Shown: positions 31,796 through 42,317 of the stretch, piece after piece
Layout of the letters: every line of letters begins with the position of its first letter
Numbering within the stretch: the stretch's first letter is position 1
Assembly: GCA_029204225.1 (NCBI GenBank)
Contig: CM055103.1
Span: 46,520,812 to 46,566,296 of the forward strand
DNA from: Diphasiastrum complanatum
Taxonomy: Eukaryota > Streptophyta > Lycopodiopsida > Lycopodiales > Lycopodiaceae
Direction of reading: 5' to 3'
Length of the DNA stretch: 45,485 bases
The notes under the pieces: generated by a model
Told to the model about the DNA's origin: nothing
Databases searched by the model: none
Seen by the model: only the letters and a program-made list of their open reading frames with translations
Position numbers and translations under genes: made by a program

Positions 31796-33362
31796 TGCAT
31801 AATGGATTCTTGATGACTATTCTGCCCATTCTCTACAAATTAGAAAGCAGAATATTCATCTTTTTTTTTTAAATTAGTGCTCATTTCACCTGTGCATCAT
31901 GCATCAGGTTTAGGCCTGCCACATGGCAGCGTCAGATTGGTAAAAAAAAGCTCCAAGTATCCATTTTGCAATGGAAGGCACCCGGGCACATGTCATTCTG
32001 CCCGGTTTGGATTTTCAAAAAAATTTAAGCTCGGCCCCTCCGGGCCTCGCCAAAAAGTTCCGAAAATCCTTACTGGGCATAATGGCTTGTGCCCAGCTCC
32101 TTGGCCATTAGAGAAAGCATGCACACAAACAAAAGCCAAATCACACATGCAATAGGTGAACCAGCAGATTATTGAAACCAGTAAAGAGAAACTTGTCAAC
32201 AAAGCTGAACACATGAATACAACACAAACAACTTCAGGATGACAAGAAATTAAGAAGTCTGAGTACAATGCAGATAACATCCCTGGTTTTCCTGGCACTT
32301 ACCGTGGTTATGACTCTTGCATCGCGGTGATTGACAGGTTCTCAAAGCAGAGGAGAGACATAGCCTTAAGGAATCAGGACGTTGCATAAAACAAAAGTCA
32401 CACGCTCAAGTACCTGAAGGAAATCGCCTCGTATAGCAGTTCAGCATTCTTGTCATTGTGAGGCTGTTAACAGTCTTTAGTCAGTGCGTCGATGTTATTC
32501 AGAAGAGCCCCCCTTTGTAGATCTTCACCGAGTCACCAACATTACCCAACTGTGCACACGTGACTCTTTTCTTCGAAGATCTAGCACATGCTGCTGGAAC
32601 AAGGCTTCGAATCAAGGTGCTGCAAATTTGCATTGCAAAAGAGCAAAAAACACCAAGAGCGAAAACAGCGTACCTGTTGCTCAAAGGGATACAGACCAAG
32701 ATCTAGCCTTTCAAATCCACAGACACGCAAAAACCAGACAATGCGTCACCAGGCAAGAGAGACAGGCTAAAATAGAATGTTACGATACATGCAAGCCGCT
32801 AAGTAACCTAGAATGGATATACATTATGGAGCGAACAGAGCTGATAGCTACCAAAGCTTATCTAATGCACAGCAGCATTGCAGTGCAAAAAAAAAGGTAA
32901 GCAGAAAGACGAACAGAGCTGAAAGAAAGCTACCGAAGCTCGCCTACTAATGCATTGTAAGGGAAATTTCAATAGAGGTGGACGGGTGGAGGTAAATGTA
33001 TTATGGAAGGAGCCCGGCACATATACTTCTGCCCGATAATGATTTTTAGAATTTTCGGGGCGAGTCTTGAATGGGCCGAGCCTAAAAACTTTTGGAATGT
33101 TTGATCGAGCATAATGGCCTATGCCCGGCCTCCTTCCATTGCGTAATGGATACTTTGAAAAATTTTACTTGCTCATTATGAAACATAATGAGTAGTTTGA
33201 CTTTTTTCGCCCACTGTGACGCTGCCACGTGACAGGCACAGGCCCAATGCCTGACGCGCAGGCTGGAATGGGCATCAAATTTTTTTTTTCAATAACAGTG
33301 ACATATTATGCTTTGAAGGAGCCCAAAAAATGGGCAGAATATGCACTAAGTATCCATTACGT
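31796..33362. mobile_element. Composite element with long inverted arms enclosing 0.9 kb
   Basis: The left arm (31796-32108) and the right arm (33003-33362, inverted) align in order from the outside in. Outer taatggattcttg pairs with taatggatacttag, then attctgcccatt, then gcctgYcacRtggcagcgtca (about 31914 and 33222), then aagtatccattWYgcaatggaagg, then the inner ggctcggccc and ctcctt(g/c)SccaT ends. Divergence is moderate, and the right arm has an extra about 45 bp including a hairpin (33172-33192). Each arm is itself made of two units: an outer MITE-like unit with GTAATGGATACTT-type ends, and a 137-138 bp unit with ATGGAAGG/CCTTCCAT ends (31971-32108, 33003-33139). The centre (32109-33002) is unlike the arms. 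The layout resembles Pack-MULE-type or other long-TIR elements, but no transposase is present, so it would be non-autonomous. Confidence 0.65.
32109..33002. other. Centre of the inverted-arm element; possible captured gene fragment
   Basis: More balanced base composition than the flanks. A 138-codon plus-strand frame (32484-32900) is open but has no recognisable domain. On the minus strand, ttccttcag at about 32410 and CG|GTAAGT at about 32305 would make a plausible acceptor and donor around a short exon. A direct repeat (gcgaacagagctgatagctaccRaagct and variants) occurs at about 32832 and 32910. I cannot name a source gene. Confidence 0.35.
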
Positions 33363-33473
33363 GGAGAGACGTAGGCTTACAACAAACCGAGGAGTCCTTA
33401 TTACAAACCCAGAGTCCTAGAGTGTGAAATGTGAGCACAATGTGCTTTGAAGGTGTAACGCAATAAGACATGA
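33363..33473. other. Short spacer, no gene
   Basis: Sequence between the inverted-arm element and the tandem duplication; nothing recognised. Confidence 0.3.
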
Positions 33474-33603
33474 GGCCACAAGTGTTGAGTGTTTGGCCCA
33501 TCCCACTGGTTGAGCGTCACATGGCAGGGGTGTCTGGCGGCCACAAGTGTTGAGTGTTTGGCCCATCCCACTGGTTGAGCGTCACGTGGCAGGGGTGTCT
33601 GGC
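33474..33603. repeat. Tandem duplication, 65-bp unit, two near-identical copies
   Basis: Units 33474-33538 and 33539-33603 (starting ggccacaagtgttgagtg) differ at one base in the readable part (cacatggc versus cacgtggc), so the duplication is recent. Confidence 0.95.
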
Positions 33604-33870
33604 AACCCATGAAAAATTTGGGGCAACAAGATTTTCATCGGCACAGGCAGGACTTGGGTCCTCAGCAACGGGGGCGCACATCGCGGGCAAGTAGGCAAAG
33701 GGTACCAGGCAGCGGAATGGGCATCGAGCAGCTATAGCCATGTTGCAACCAGCGCGCGGGTGGGTGTCGGGCAGCCCCAGTGGTGCCAGGCAAGGGCATG
33801 GGTGCCGAGCAACGTGCACATAGGCGTTGGACAATGGGAGCCATGCCCGGGCACCCCTTCTCTTGGGCAC
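33604..33870. repeat. GC-rich degenerate minisatellite
   Basis: A unit like gggtgccRRgcaRcg recurs in decayed form (ggtaccaggcagcg, gggcatcgagcagc, gggtgtcgggcagc, ggtgccaggcaagg, gggtgccgagcaacg). GC content is well above the window average. Open frames here are by-products of the repeat. Confidence 0.6.
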
Positions 33871-34660
33871 CTATGCATATGCAAGAGAATTGGCGTGTTT
33901 CCATATATACGCCCCCTAGCACACTCACACATATATATGCTTATGGGATGTTGTTTTGGTTGCCCGATGATGTGGCTCCCGAGCAGCCATTTTTTAAAGA
34001 AAAACGTGTGACTGATGAGAATGCATCAAGGCCGAATGGCCCCATGCTCCTTAGATGTGAGGGGTATAACGTGAGAATTCGACACCTACAACTTTCTCTT
34101 GGCACTCAGGAGTAAGCACCAATAGGCGTTCAGCTCAACCAAGGAGGGAGCCACAAAAAAAAAATCTCACAACAAGTGCCACATGCACCATCAACATTCC
34201 ATCCCCAAGCCATGCACTATTGTGAGGTTGTGCTTGCATTATGTTCCTTCTTTTAACCATAAAGATGTGACAAGACAAAAGCATGTTGTCCTTAAAGGTG
34301 GTTTCATAATAGAGGCAAGTCCTTTTGCCTGGCCTTTTGACTTGCTATCCATTTTTGGCCTTGCCTTGCAAACGCAAGACTGTGTGTTGAGGAAGGTCAA
34401 TGGAGTTTCAAAAACCATCAATGTTAAAGGATATTATGTGTGGTGGTCTTAATTTTTGAGGCTGAAACCTTAGCTGAGGACTAAAGTAACATTCATTTGT
34501 TGCTATTTAAAAAGTAGTATGAAGTCATGCAAACACTACACGAGCCATAAGCAAAAGAAAAAGCTATTTTTATTTGCATGAGCCATAAGTACAAAGTCAT
34601 GCAAACAATGTGCAAAAAGTACAAAAAGGACCAAGAGTGGATCCTAATCTGATCCTCAAG
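33871..34660. other. Intergenic sequence, no gene recognised
   Basis: About 790 bases. Short frames on both strands (for example 34183-34452) have no known motif. Nothing else seen. Confidence 0.35.
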
Positions 34661-35291
34661 AGGGATTGGTTGTCAGATTACTTGATCTATCAATCTACTT
34701 GAGATTAAGATCAATCTAGATCAATTCTAGACACAAAATCCTAACAAGAACAATCATTAATTGAAGGTAGGTGTACTTTCTGGTTTTACACGTGTGAAAC
34801 ACTGTCTGAGTACGGACTCCAACCTGAAAATCAAGTACACATTGATAGAACCTCAAAACAATCAAAACAAATGTAGACAAATGGAGAGAATCACTCAAAA
34901 TTGCTTCCAAAACCAAGATTGGTGTCTCACATTGATTATGGCCAAATAAGCCTCTATATATACACTTTTGGAGCTTGAGGTATTGATCATGCATCAGATC
35001 TCACACGTGTGAGGATGCCTTGTCACCATCATGCAATTTGACACTTGGATCAAAACTTCCATTTTGGGCATTTTTGGTCTATTTTTCTACTATATGGAGA
35101 TCTTCATGAAAATCTTCTAGAAGCAAAAACTCGCCTACTTCAGCTATTTCCACACGTGTGAGCTGTCCTCTACACATGGGATGTGACACCTTTTCAAAAT
35201 ATTTGTCTCATGCAATCATTAGATTGGTGCCATGTGTCATATCTCTAGAAAACTAGTTTTTGGCCATTTTACCCACTAGAACTTGAATAAA
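34661..35291 (-). repeat. Candidate LTR of the minus-strand copia element
   Basis: Follows the truncated RNase H of the copia at 35.3-38.3 kb. On the minus strand, TATATATAGAGG at 34951-34962 is a good TATA box. CACACGTGTG palindromes or near-copies lie at about 34783, 35002 and 35152. Exact ends are not identifiable, and no polypurine tract survives. Confidence 0.45.
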
Positions 35292-38200
35292 TCACATGTA
35301 CAGCATAGTTGTTGTCATAGCTTTATATTCGGATTTTGTTGATGAAAGAGAGATGGTATCTTGCTTTTTGGAAAGCCAAGATATAGCTCCTCTACATAAG
35401 AATGTAGCAAATGCACTTATGAATCTTCTATCCATCTTGTCACCTGCAAAACTTGAGTCCGAATATGCTCTCAAACAAATATTAGTCCTTTCATAAACTA
35501 TGCCAAAGTCTTTTGTATTCGAGATGTACCTTAACACCCTTTTTGCTCCTTTCCAATGAGATATTAATGGACTTTGCATGTATTGACTCAACTTGCCAAC
35601 ACAAAAACTAAGATCTGGTCTAGTGATGGTTAAGTATATCAAGGAACGAATGAGCATTCTATAGGTAGTGATGTCCTCAAAGGATGCTTCATCACTTTCC
35701 TTAGAAACTTTTACACTTAGTTCCATAGGAGTTTCAACTCCTTTACAATCAATCATGCCAAATCTTGCTAAGATTGATCTAGCATACTTAGATTGACATA
35801 TGAAGGTAAAATCATTACTTCTAGTGACTTCTATTCCAAGTATAACTTTAAGAAGTCCTAGATCTACCATCTTAAATTCACTAGACAAGGAAACTTTTAC
35901 ATTCTTGATGCCATCTAGATCATTGCCTGTGAGTAAAATGTCATCAGCATATAAAACTAAATTAATGATCTTTCCATCATTACATTTGTAGTACAATGAT
36001 GGTTCATTTTACAACAAATCCAATGGAAATAAGATAGGAATGCAACCTAGAGTACCATGCTCTTGGTGCTTGCTTGAGTCCATAAAGACTCTTCTTCAAG
36101 AGACACACCTTGTCTTCTTCTCCATCTTTGATGAAGCCCTCGGGTTGGCACATGTAGATTTCCTCTTCCAAGAATCCATTCAAGAAAGCATTTGTCACAT
36201 CAAGTTGGAAGAGCTCCCATTTGAAAGAAGTTGCAAGACATATGATTAATCTACTGGTCACAAGCTTTGCAATAGGTGCAAAGGTTTCATCATAATCTAT
36301 GCCTTTGACTTGCAAAAAACCTTTTGCTACAAGTCTAGCTTTGTACTTATGAATGGAATCATCTTGATTATATTTCAATCTATATATCCATTTACAATTA
36401 AGAGGCTTCTTTCCATAAGGTAGATCAACAAGTTTCCAAGTTTGATTTTCCATTAATGCATCAAACTCTACTTGCATAGCTTTCCTCCAATATTGAGACT
36501 TATTTGCTTCCTCAAATCTAGTTGGTTCTTCAAGCATAGTAGTCAAGAAAGTATAAGAGCTGAGTAGTTGAGAATCTTCCCTTTGCTCCCCTTTGTCACT
36601 ATAAGTGAGCCTTGATGGCTCAATCCTTGTCCTTGTTGATCTTCTTGGCACTCTTGGACTTGGAGTAGGTTCCACTTGGTCTTCATCTTCATGAAGCTCC
36701 TCCTCGGCCATAACACGATCTTTGACAAGTTGAGTGTTGTTGGTAGTCACCTTTCCTTTGGCTTGGAGATATTCATCAAAAAGTACATCTCTACTAGCAA
36801 CAACTTTTTTTTGTAATAGGATCATATATCCTATAAGCTTTCTTACTTTCACTATAACCAACAAAGATGCCTTTGAAAGAAGTGGCATCTTCCTTTTTCC
36901 TTGTTTCTAAAAGAATATGTACATAACAAGTACATCCAAAAACTTTCAAATCACTAAGATTTGGCTTTTTGCCAAACAATACTTCATAAGGTGTAAGTCC
37001 TTTAATGGCACTATTAGTCATTCTATTACAAAAAAAGTTTGCACATAAAATAGCTTCTCCCCAAAATGAAATAGGAAGAGATGCATGTAATCTCATAGTT
37101 TTAGCACACTCACATAGTGTCCTATTCTTTCTCTCAGCTACTCCATTTTGTTGTGGAGTATATGTACAAGTAAACTCTCTCTTTATGCCATTAGTTTCAC
37201 AAAACTTTCATCCTATTGGAGATGTACTCCCCTTTATTATCACTTCTTAATACTTTCAAGCTAGTATTAAGTTGCTTTTCCACAAGAGTTTTGAACTTTA
37301 CAAAGGACTCAAAAACTTCATTTACTTAGACAAGAGATAAACCCAAGAGTATCTTGATTTATCATCAATAAAAGTGACATACATAAGAGCTTCACCATTT
37401 GATTCATGTGAAAATGAATGAACATCCGAGTGTATAAGGTCAAGAGGAGAGTTAGATCTTATCAAAGATCTCTTGAAAGGAAGCTTATGAGATTTGGAGA
37501 GTCCACAAGCTTCACAAAGCTTGCCACACTTGGATATGGTTTTGGGAAGTCCTCTTGCTAGCTCCTTTGTCACCATAGTCTCCATAGCTTTGTAGTTAGG
37601 ATGGCCTAACTTTTGTGCCATAATTCCACTTGAGTGAGCTCCTCCCTTGCCATGTTCACACTTCCAACCATCACATTAGCATCCAATTTGAATAACATCC
37701 CTTGCTTGAAACCACTAGGAATACATTTTTCATCTTTCAAGATAGAACATGCTCCATGCTTGAAATGTACATCTAATCCACTATCCATAAGTTGTCCTAC
37801 ACTCAGCAGGTTCTTTGTAATTGAAGGTACATAAAGAACATTGTCTAGATCTACTTTTTTAGATGATCCTAGACATAAAGGAATGGATCCAACACCTACA
37901 ATCTCACATTCATCTCCTAATCCATTCAAAATGATTTGAACTAATTTATCATCTTTGATTTTATCATCTATAGAAGACAACTCCTTATTCAAAGATTTGA
38001 TCCTAAAGACATAATTTTTGGCACTTTCACTACTTCCTTTCATGCTTTGAAGGATTTGATTCCTAAGCATGAGTATCCTTGAAGTGTTGTTGGATCCATA
38101 AATGGCTTTTAATGAATCCCATGCCTCTTTGGATGTGGTACAAGATGAGATTTCTTTCAAAAGTTCATTACTCACATTCATTTTTATGTAGTGTAATGCA

Positions 38201-38306
38201 ACTCTACATCTCTTTTTGTACTTAGCCAATTCCTTATCCAAGTAGCATAATTAGTGGATGTAAGTCTTTCACTAGCTTCAAGCAAAAAACCACCCATTGA
38301 TGTCAT
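35292..38306 (-). pseudogene. Ty1/copia gag-pol, nearly full length but broken
   Basis: Starts at the ATG at 38304-38306 (MTSMGGFLLEASERLTSTNY). Gag continues to about 37920 with one early frame change (near 38235). In frame, gag ILNGLGDE then jumps to the post-protease linker (VGVGSIPLCLGSSKKVDLDN), so the zinc knuckle and protease active site are missing. Pre-integrase/HHCC and integrase core follow (CEACGLSKSHKLP; VTFIDDKSRYSWVYLL, about 37335-37380). A broken stretch lies at 37250-37320, then integrase C-terminal FWGEAILCANFFCNRM. RT is well preserved (CKWIYRLKYNQDDSIHKYKA; LDVTNAFLNGFLEEEIY; YADD at 35940-35951) with a frameshift near 36001. RNase H (TITRPDLSFCVGKLSQY; GAISWLSKKQDTISLSS) ends at KAMTT and a stop, so its C-terminal part is lost. 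It is the longest pol in the window. Confidence 0.92.
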
Positions 38307-39000
38307 TTTTTAATGTGAAAAAGCACTAGAAACTCTTATGGTTTCTCTAAGAGATCTGAACCTAAAGTCTTGTACAGTTTGTTCTGAATAATGGTTTGAG
38401 AAGTTTCTGTTTTTTGAGCAAGTTTCTCGGTCTAGCAATTTAGAAAGCTTATAGACTCAATCCTATCACTCATGAACCAATCTAGAATGATGGATATTTA
38501 GATTCTAGTCTCAAACTTGCAAAATCACTCCTTAATCTATGATTTTTAGCTATTTCTCTCTTCAACCTCAACATACACTCAAAACATTAGAGAAGCTCAA
38601 TTAGTGCACCTAATTCCATCTTCAATTTTAATTTTTTGGCTGATTTAATCCAAGAACTAATCAAAGGATTAGATTCACTATAGAAAATGCTTGATTTTGC
38701 ACTAGAAATCACTCAAATTGGGTATGTGAGTCAAATTCTACAAATTTTTGAAATCTCTCAATCAAAATCGGAGCTGTATGGCCTCACTAAAATTGGCCTA
38801 CCACCTATCAAACTAAGATCAGGCCCAGTATGGCCAAATTTGACCGACAAACTTGGAACATGCCCCCAAGTATAGCAAGTACTATAAATAACTCTGTACA
38901 GGCTTATTTTTCCTACGTGTGGCTACTTGGCTAAGCCAAGTAGCCGGCTACAGGATCAGTGCCCGATCAATATATCCTAACGGGTCATTTCCCAATCACA
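38307..39000 (-). repeat. Candidate 5' LTR and leader of the minus-strand copia
   Basis: Lies upstream of the gag ATG (minus strand). TTATTTATAG at about 38883-38892 could be a TATA box. A degenerate primer-site-like ggttcagatc lies at about 38352-38361. No convincing alignment with the candidate 3' LTR at 34.7-35.3 kb was found by eye, so the call is tentative. Confidence 0.3.
38921..38945. repeat. Perfect 25-bp palindrome
   Basis: GGCTACTTGGCT, one central A, then the exact reverse complement of the first arm. It is followed directly by another ccggctac. Confidence 0.9.
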
Positions 39001-41599
39001 ACCATAAACAATAAACCAAATAAATTGTACACTAATTACATCATCACATTTGAGCTTAAGGGAGAGAATTAGAAATCAGTCTAATCCGATTCATTAGTTC
39101 ACTCTCAAGCACACCAACAAACCACCAGGTTTGACTCACAAAGTATCATGTAAACACAATGCTCATACAAAGAGTCTACCACACGCTCGACCAACTGACT
39201 CGTCCCCATCCAACTTGAAACACAAGTGGACCACATGAGCAACATGGCTCAACTGAGGAAATCCCATTACCACCATGAGAATTACATCCTCCATCTAGCT
39301 AGGCTAACATCCTATTAGACACTTACAAGCACAAACCTGTAAAGCTAACATACATGAGCGACTGAGGCTCAACCTAAGGAAATCTTACTGCCACCATAAG
39401 ACTATATCTCACCGGATAAACAGCTAGTAGACATAATGACAAGTCAAAGAGCATATCAGATGAGTACTTTGTTCCTGACATAGCAAATGCACAACCACAT
39501 ACAACTTTGACTCAGATCTAGACTCTCGTGACAAGGTAACATGCAAGTCCACACACACTCATGCAAACCAACACGAATGATAAAGTGTCAAATACATGAC
39601 CAAGGTGTGCCCATAAGTGGTATCTTGTCGTACCAACACCTGTGCCACCTGTAGACCAAGCTAGCCCATATTTCTCTTCGAATGAGAAATTTCCAAGCTA
39701 CAGATGCTTGTGTCAATGCACCTATCACTTGACTCGACAATGCCACTGCCGATCATACCTGTGAGAGCATTCCTCCAAAATGCCACTTGACGTTGGTCAG
39801 TTCTAACCCCAAGAGTTGAATTTGATCACAAGAATTTCTCATTTGTAACCAGCATACCATGCCTCTCACCAGTGATTGCTTGCCCTCTCAAAACTGTCAC
39901 CAATGATGAGTAGTCACGCTGCCAAACTGCACTTCTGTTGCCAATACTAGCTTTCTCCACAATTCCGCTACCATTCACCCCCATACTACATTTACCACTT
40001 CCAAACACCCTGTTACCCTGTCAGAAGTAAGCAATAATGATTTTGAAGTGATAATGCCTCATTGTACCGCCCTGTAGCTGCTTTTACCAGCCAAAAATTG
40101 CCCCAAATTTGGCCCTACGGTACCCAAATAATGAATGTAGCCCATCACTAGGTCACTCGCACTCTGATCAATAGAATGGTGATGAAAACACCTTGAAACA
40201 TGTTTCTCCCTGCTTTGTGACGTCGCCCTATCCATTGGCTCTGAGCAGCCAGTTTCAAGGGCCATTTTGGCTCAAGGATGGCCAAAAAAGATGCCCTCTA
40301 GCTATAGTTAGCCCCAAAACCATTTTGTTTGCAAAAATGAACTGAATCTTCATTTTGAAGATTTTTAATGAAGAAAAAGGGTTCCATGCCCTTCAGGTCC
40401 AATCTAAACTTTCACAATGAAATTTTTTAAAGAATATAAAGGCCAATTTGCCTTTCAAATGACTTCGGGCCCTTTCAAAGCCCATCTAATGGTGGTTTTC
40501 AATCGAGTGGCCCACATTGATCCCCATTTGCTCGATCTTGGTCGTAGATCACATGTCGTCGTGATCTGACAGCTCTGCGCCCATTTACGCATTGGATCAC
40601 CTTCTACGGGCCACTATCGTCCTGAAGACACTATGGGCTTTTCCTGGTTGGGTGCGTGCGATCTGCGCAGCCCTCCTCCACCATTCTCTTCTTCCTTGCT
40701 TATGGATATGGCTTCTTGGATGCCCCCACATGGATCATTTTGGCTCCTTCCTCTGGCTCATTCTGGCTCCTTCCTCTGGTCGCGGCTATCTATGGCTGAT
40801 TCTCTACCACACTAGGGCGCTCAATTGTGGATTCAAACCTGACAAAAAGCACTTGTGTATTTAGCAAGATCCACATTTCTCCTTTTTGAAACTCTTGCGT
40901 TGTTTTTCTTCCATGGCTTAAGAAATGGATTACTACTTTACTGCTCCACAGCCTCCCACGGCCTCCTGGCATTAACTTTCCAATACTAGGGCACCTCTCT
41001 GTATGCCTTTTTAAAAATTGTTTCCTACAGCCCAAGATCCATGCTTTTCTGCTTATAAGCCCTTGTGGTCATTTCCATAGCTTCTGAGAAGAAGATACAA
41101 TTGCTCTCTAGATGCTTCATGGCTGTTCCTGAAACTTCACCAGTAGCTTGGCCCCTACAGTAAGATGTTGGGTAGCAATTTACAGTGTCCGCTTTTGTCA
41201 AACAAAGAGAAAGTTCCGTAGCTTTGCATTTTTTGACAACTAGCCACTTTTTGCCAATTCCCAGAATTTCTTCTTTCTCCTTCCACTGTTAATGGCTGTC
41301 AAAATCCTCTCATGACTGAGAAACCACTACCCCTGCTTTACCTTTTGATTCGCTCCGCTCAGCAATCACCGAACTACTGAGAGAGTTATGGCCAACTTTC
41401 CGTAAAAGCCATTTGAAACCGTTTATGAGCAATTTTCTATGAATTCTCCCCAGAATTCACCTACGACGTTGTTTTTGTCATCTTTACTAGCTTTATCCAG
41501 GTTAAGGATTTCGGCTATTTTTGTTGCGAAACTTTTTTTGTTTCCTATTCGTCCTCTCTCTTCTTATTCGCGAACAATTATTCTGTCTTTGATTTTTCT
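39001..41599. other. Long stretch without a recognised gene
   Basis: About 2.6 kb with more balanced composition. A diverged direct repeat (gagcRac...ggctcaac...aggaaatc...accaYSataaga) occurs at about 39237-39295 and 39356-39410. Open frames (39826-40008, 40059-40265, 40592-40864, 40790-41035) have no domain I recognise. It could include decayed host or retroelement sequence. Confidence 0.4.
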
Positions 41600-42308
41600 T
41601 TTCATGTGGAAGCTCTTACGGGATCCCAGACACTCGACTACGCATCACAGAACATATTTTATTCTAGCAATCAAGAGACACAGTACAAGGCCAAGAGATA
41701 CATGAAATAGAACGACTATATTGTCAGTTTGGTTTTAGAGCAAGATCGTCAGTGTCTCGCTCGTTGGCGGATTGACTCTCTACTCTTTCGCTGTGTTCTA
41801 CTCGTTGGCAGACTTTCATGCACATCTACGGTATTTTGGCTTTCTTACTCTATTCGCTACGTCTCTCTCTGTTTCTTACAGATCTCTGTAAAATTCTCAT
41901 CACTTTTTCTCTCTCTTTTTGGTTATGATCTAGAGAGGATCGTTTATACCTCCATTGTGTGGAGTTTACAAGATAGCTAAACGTAGAATCACAAGACTAG
42001 TTAATGCTAATCAACTAGTTAGTTAGTCTCCGTCGTTGTTATTCGTTTCAGTTGGGCATGAAGCCTATTGAACTGCCAGTTGGTAGTGTGAAAGATTTCT
42101 CTTCATGTGTTTTTGTTCTTTTCATAGTTTTCATTTTGCGTCCATTTTGCATTTTGCGGTCCTGGAGGTGTGTTTACGATTTGCGATTGATTTGCAAATC
42201 ATTCGTGCTTCGAGTCAAAGACATGTTGACTATCGCAAATTGTTCTCGTTCGACCTTCGTGTCTTGTTCGTGCTACAACAAAGTTGCAAGAGTTCGCCAT
42301 TTTTTACA
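41600..42308 (-). repeat. 3' LTR of the minus-strand copia at 42.3-45.5 kb
   Basis: Read on the minus strand it begins TGTAAAAAATGGCGAACTC at 42308, directly after a polypurine tract, matching the LTR start at 23770. Further matches include cgccaacgagcgagacactg (complement at 41751-41770) and the attaactagtcttgtgat region (about 41990). A TATA-like ggtataaacg is at 41941-41950. The far end, near 41600, is estimated from the 713-bp length of the related LTR. Confidence 0.72.
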
Positions 42309-42317
42309 CTCCCTCTT
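42309..42317 (-). other. Polypurine tract
   Basis: AAGAGGGAG on the minus strand, immediately before the LTR start TG. This is the usual plus-strand priming site of a retrotransposon. Confidence 0.75.

Noticed and set aside
33517-33932. Overlapping Pro/Cys/His-rich frames on both strands
   Set aside because: They arise from the 65-bp duplication and the GC-rich minisatellite, which keep several frames open at once.
34183-34452. Open frame of 89 codons
   Set aside because: No domain, no codon-pattern support and an equally open frame on the opposite strand.
39826-40864. Several 60-90 codon frames on both strands
   Set aside because: No recognisable motif, and mutually overlapping; consistent with chance in this less AT-rich stretch.
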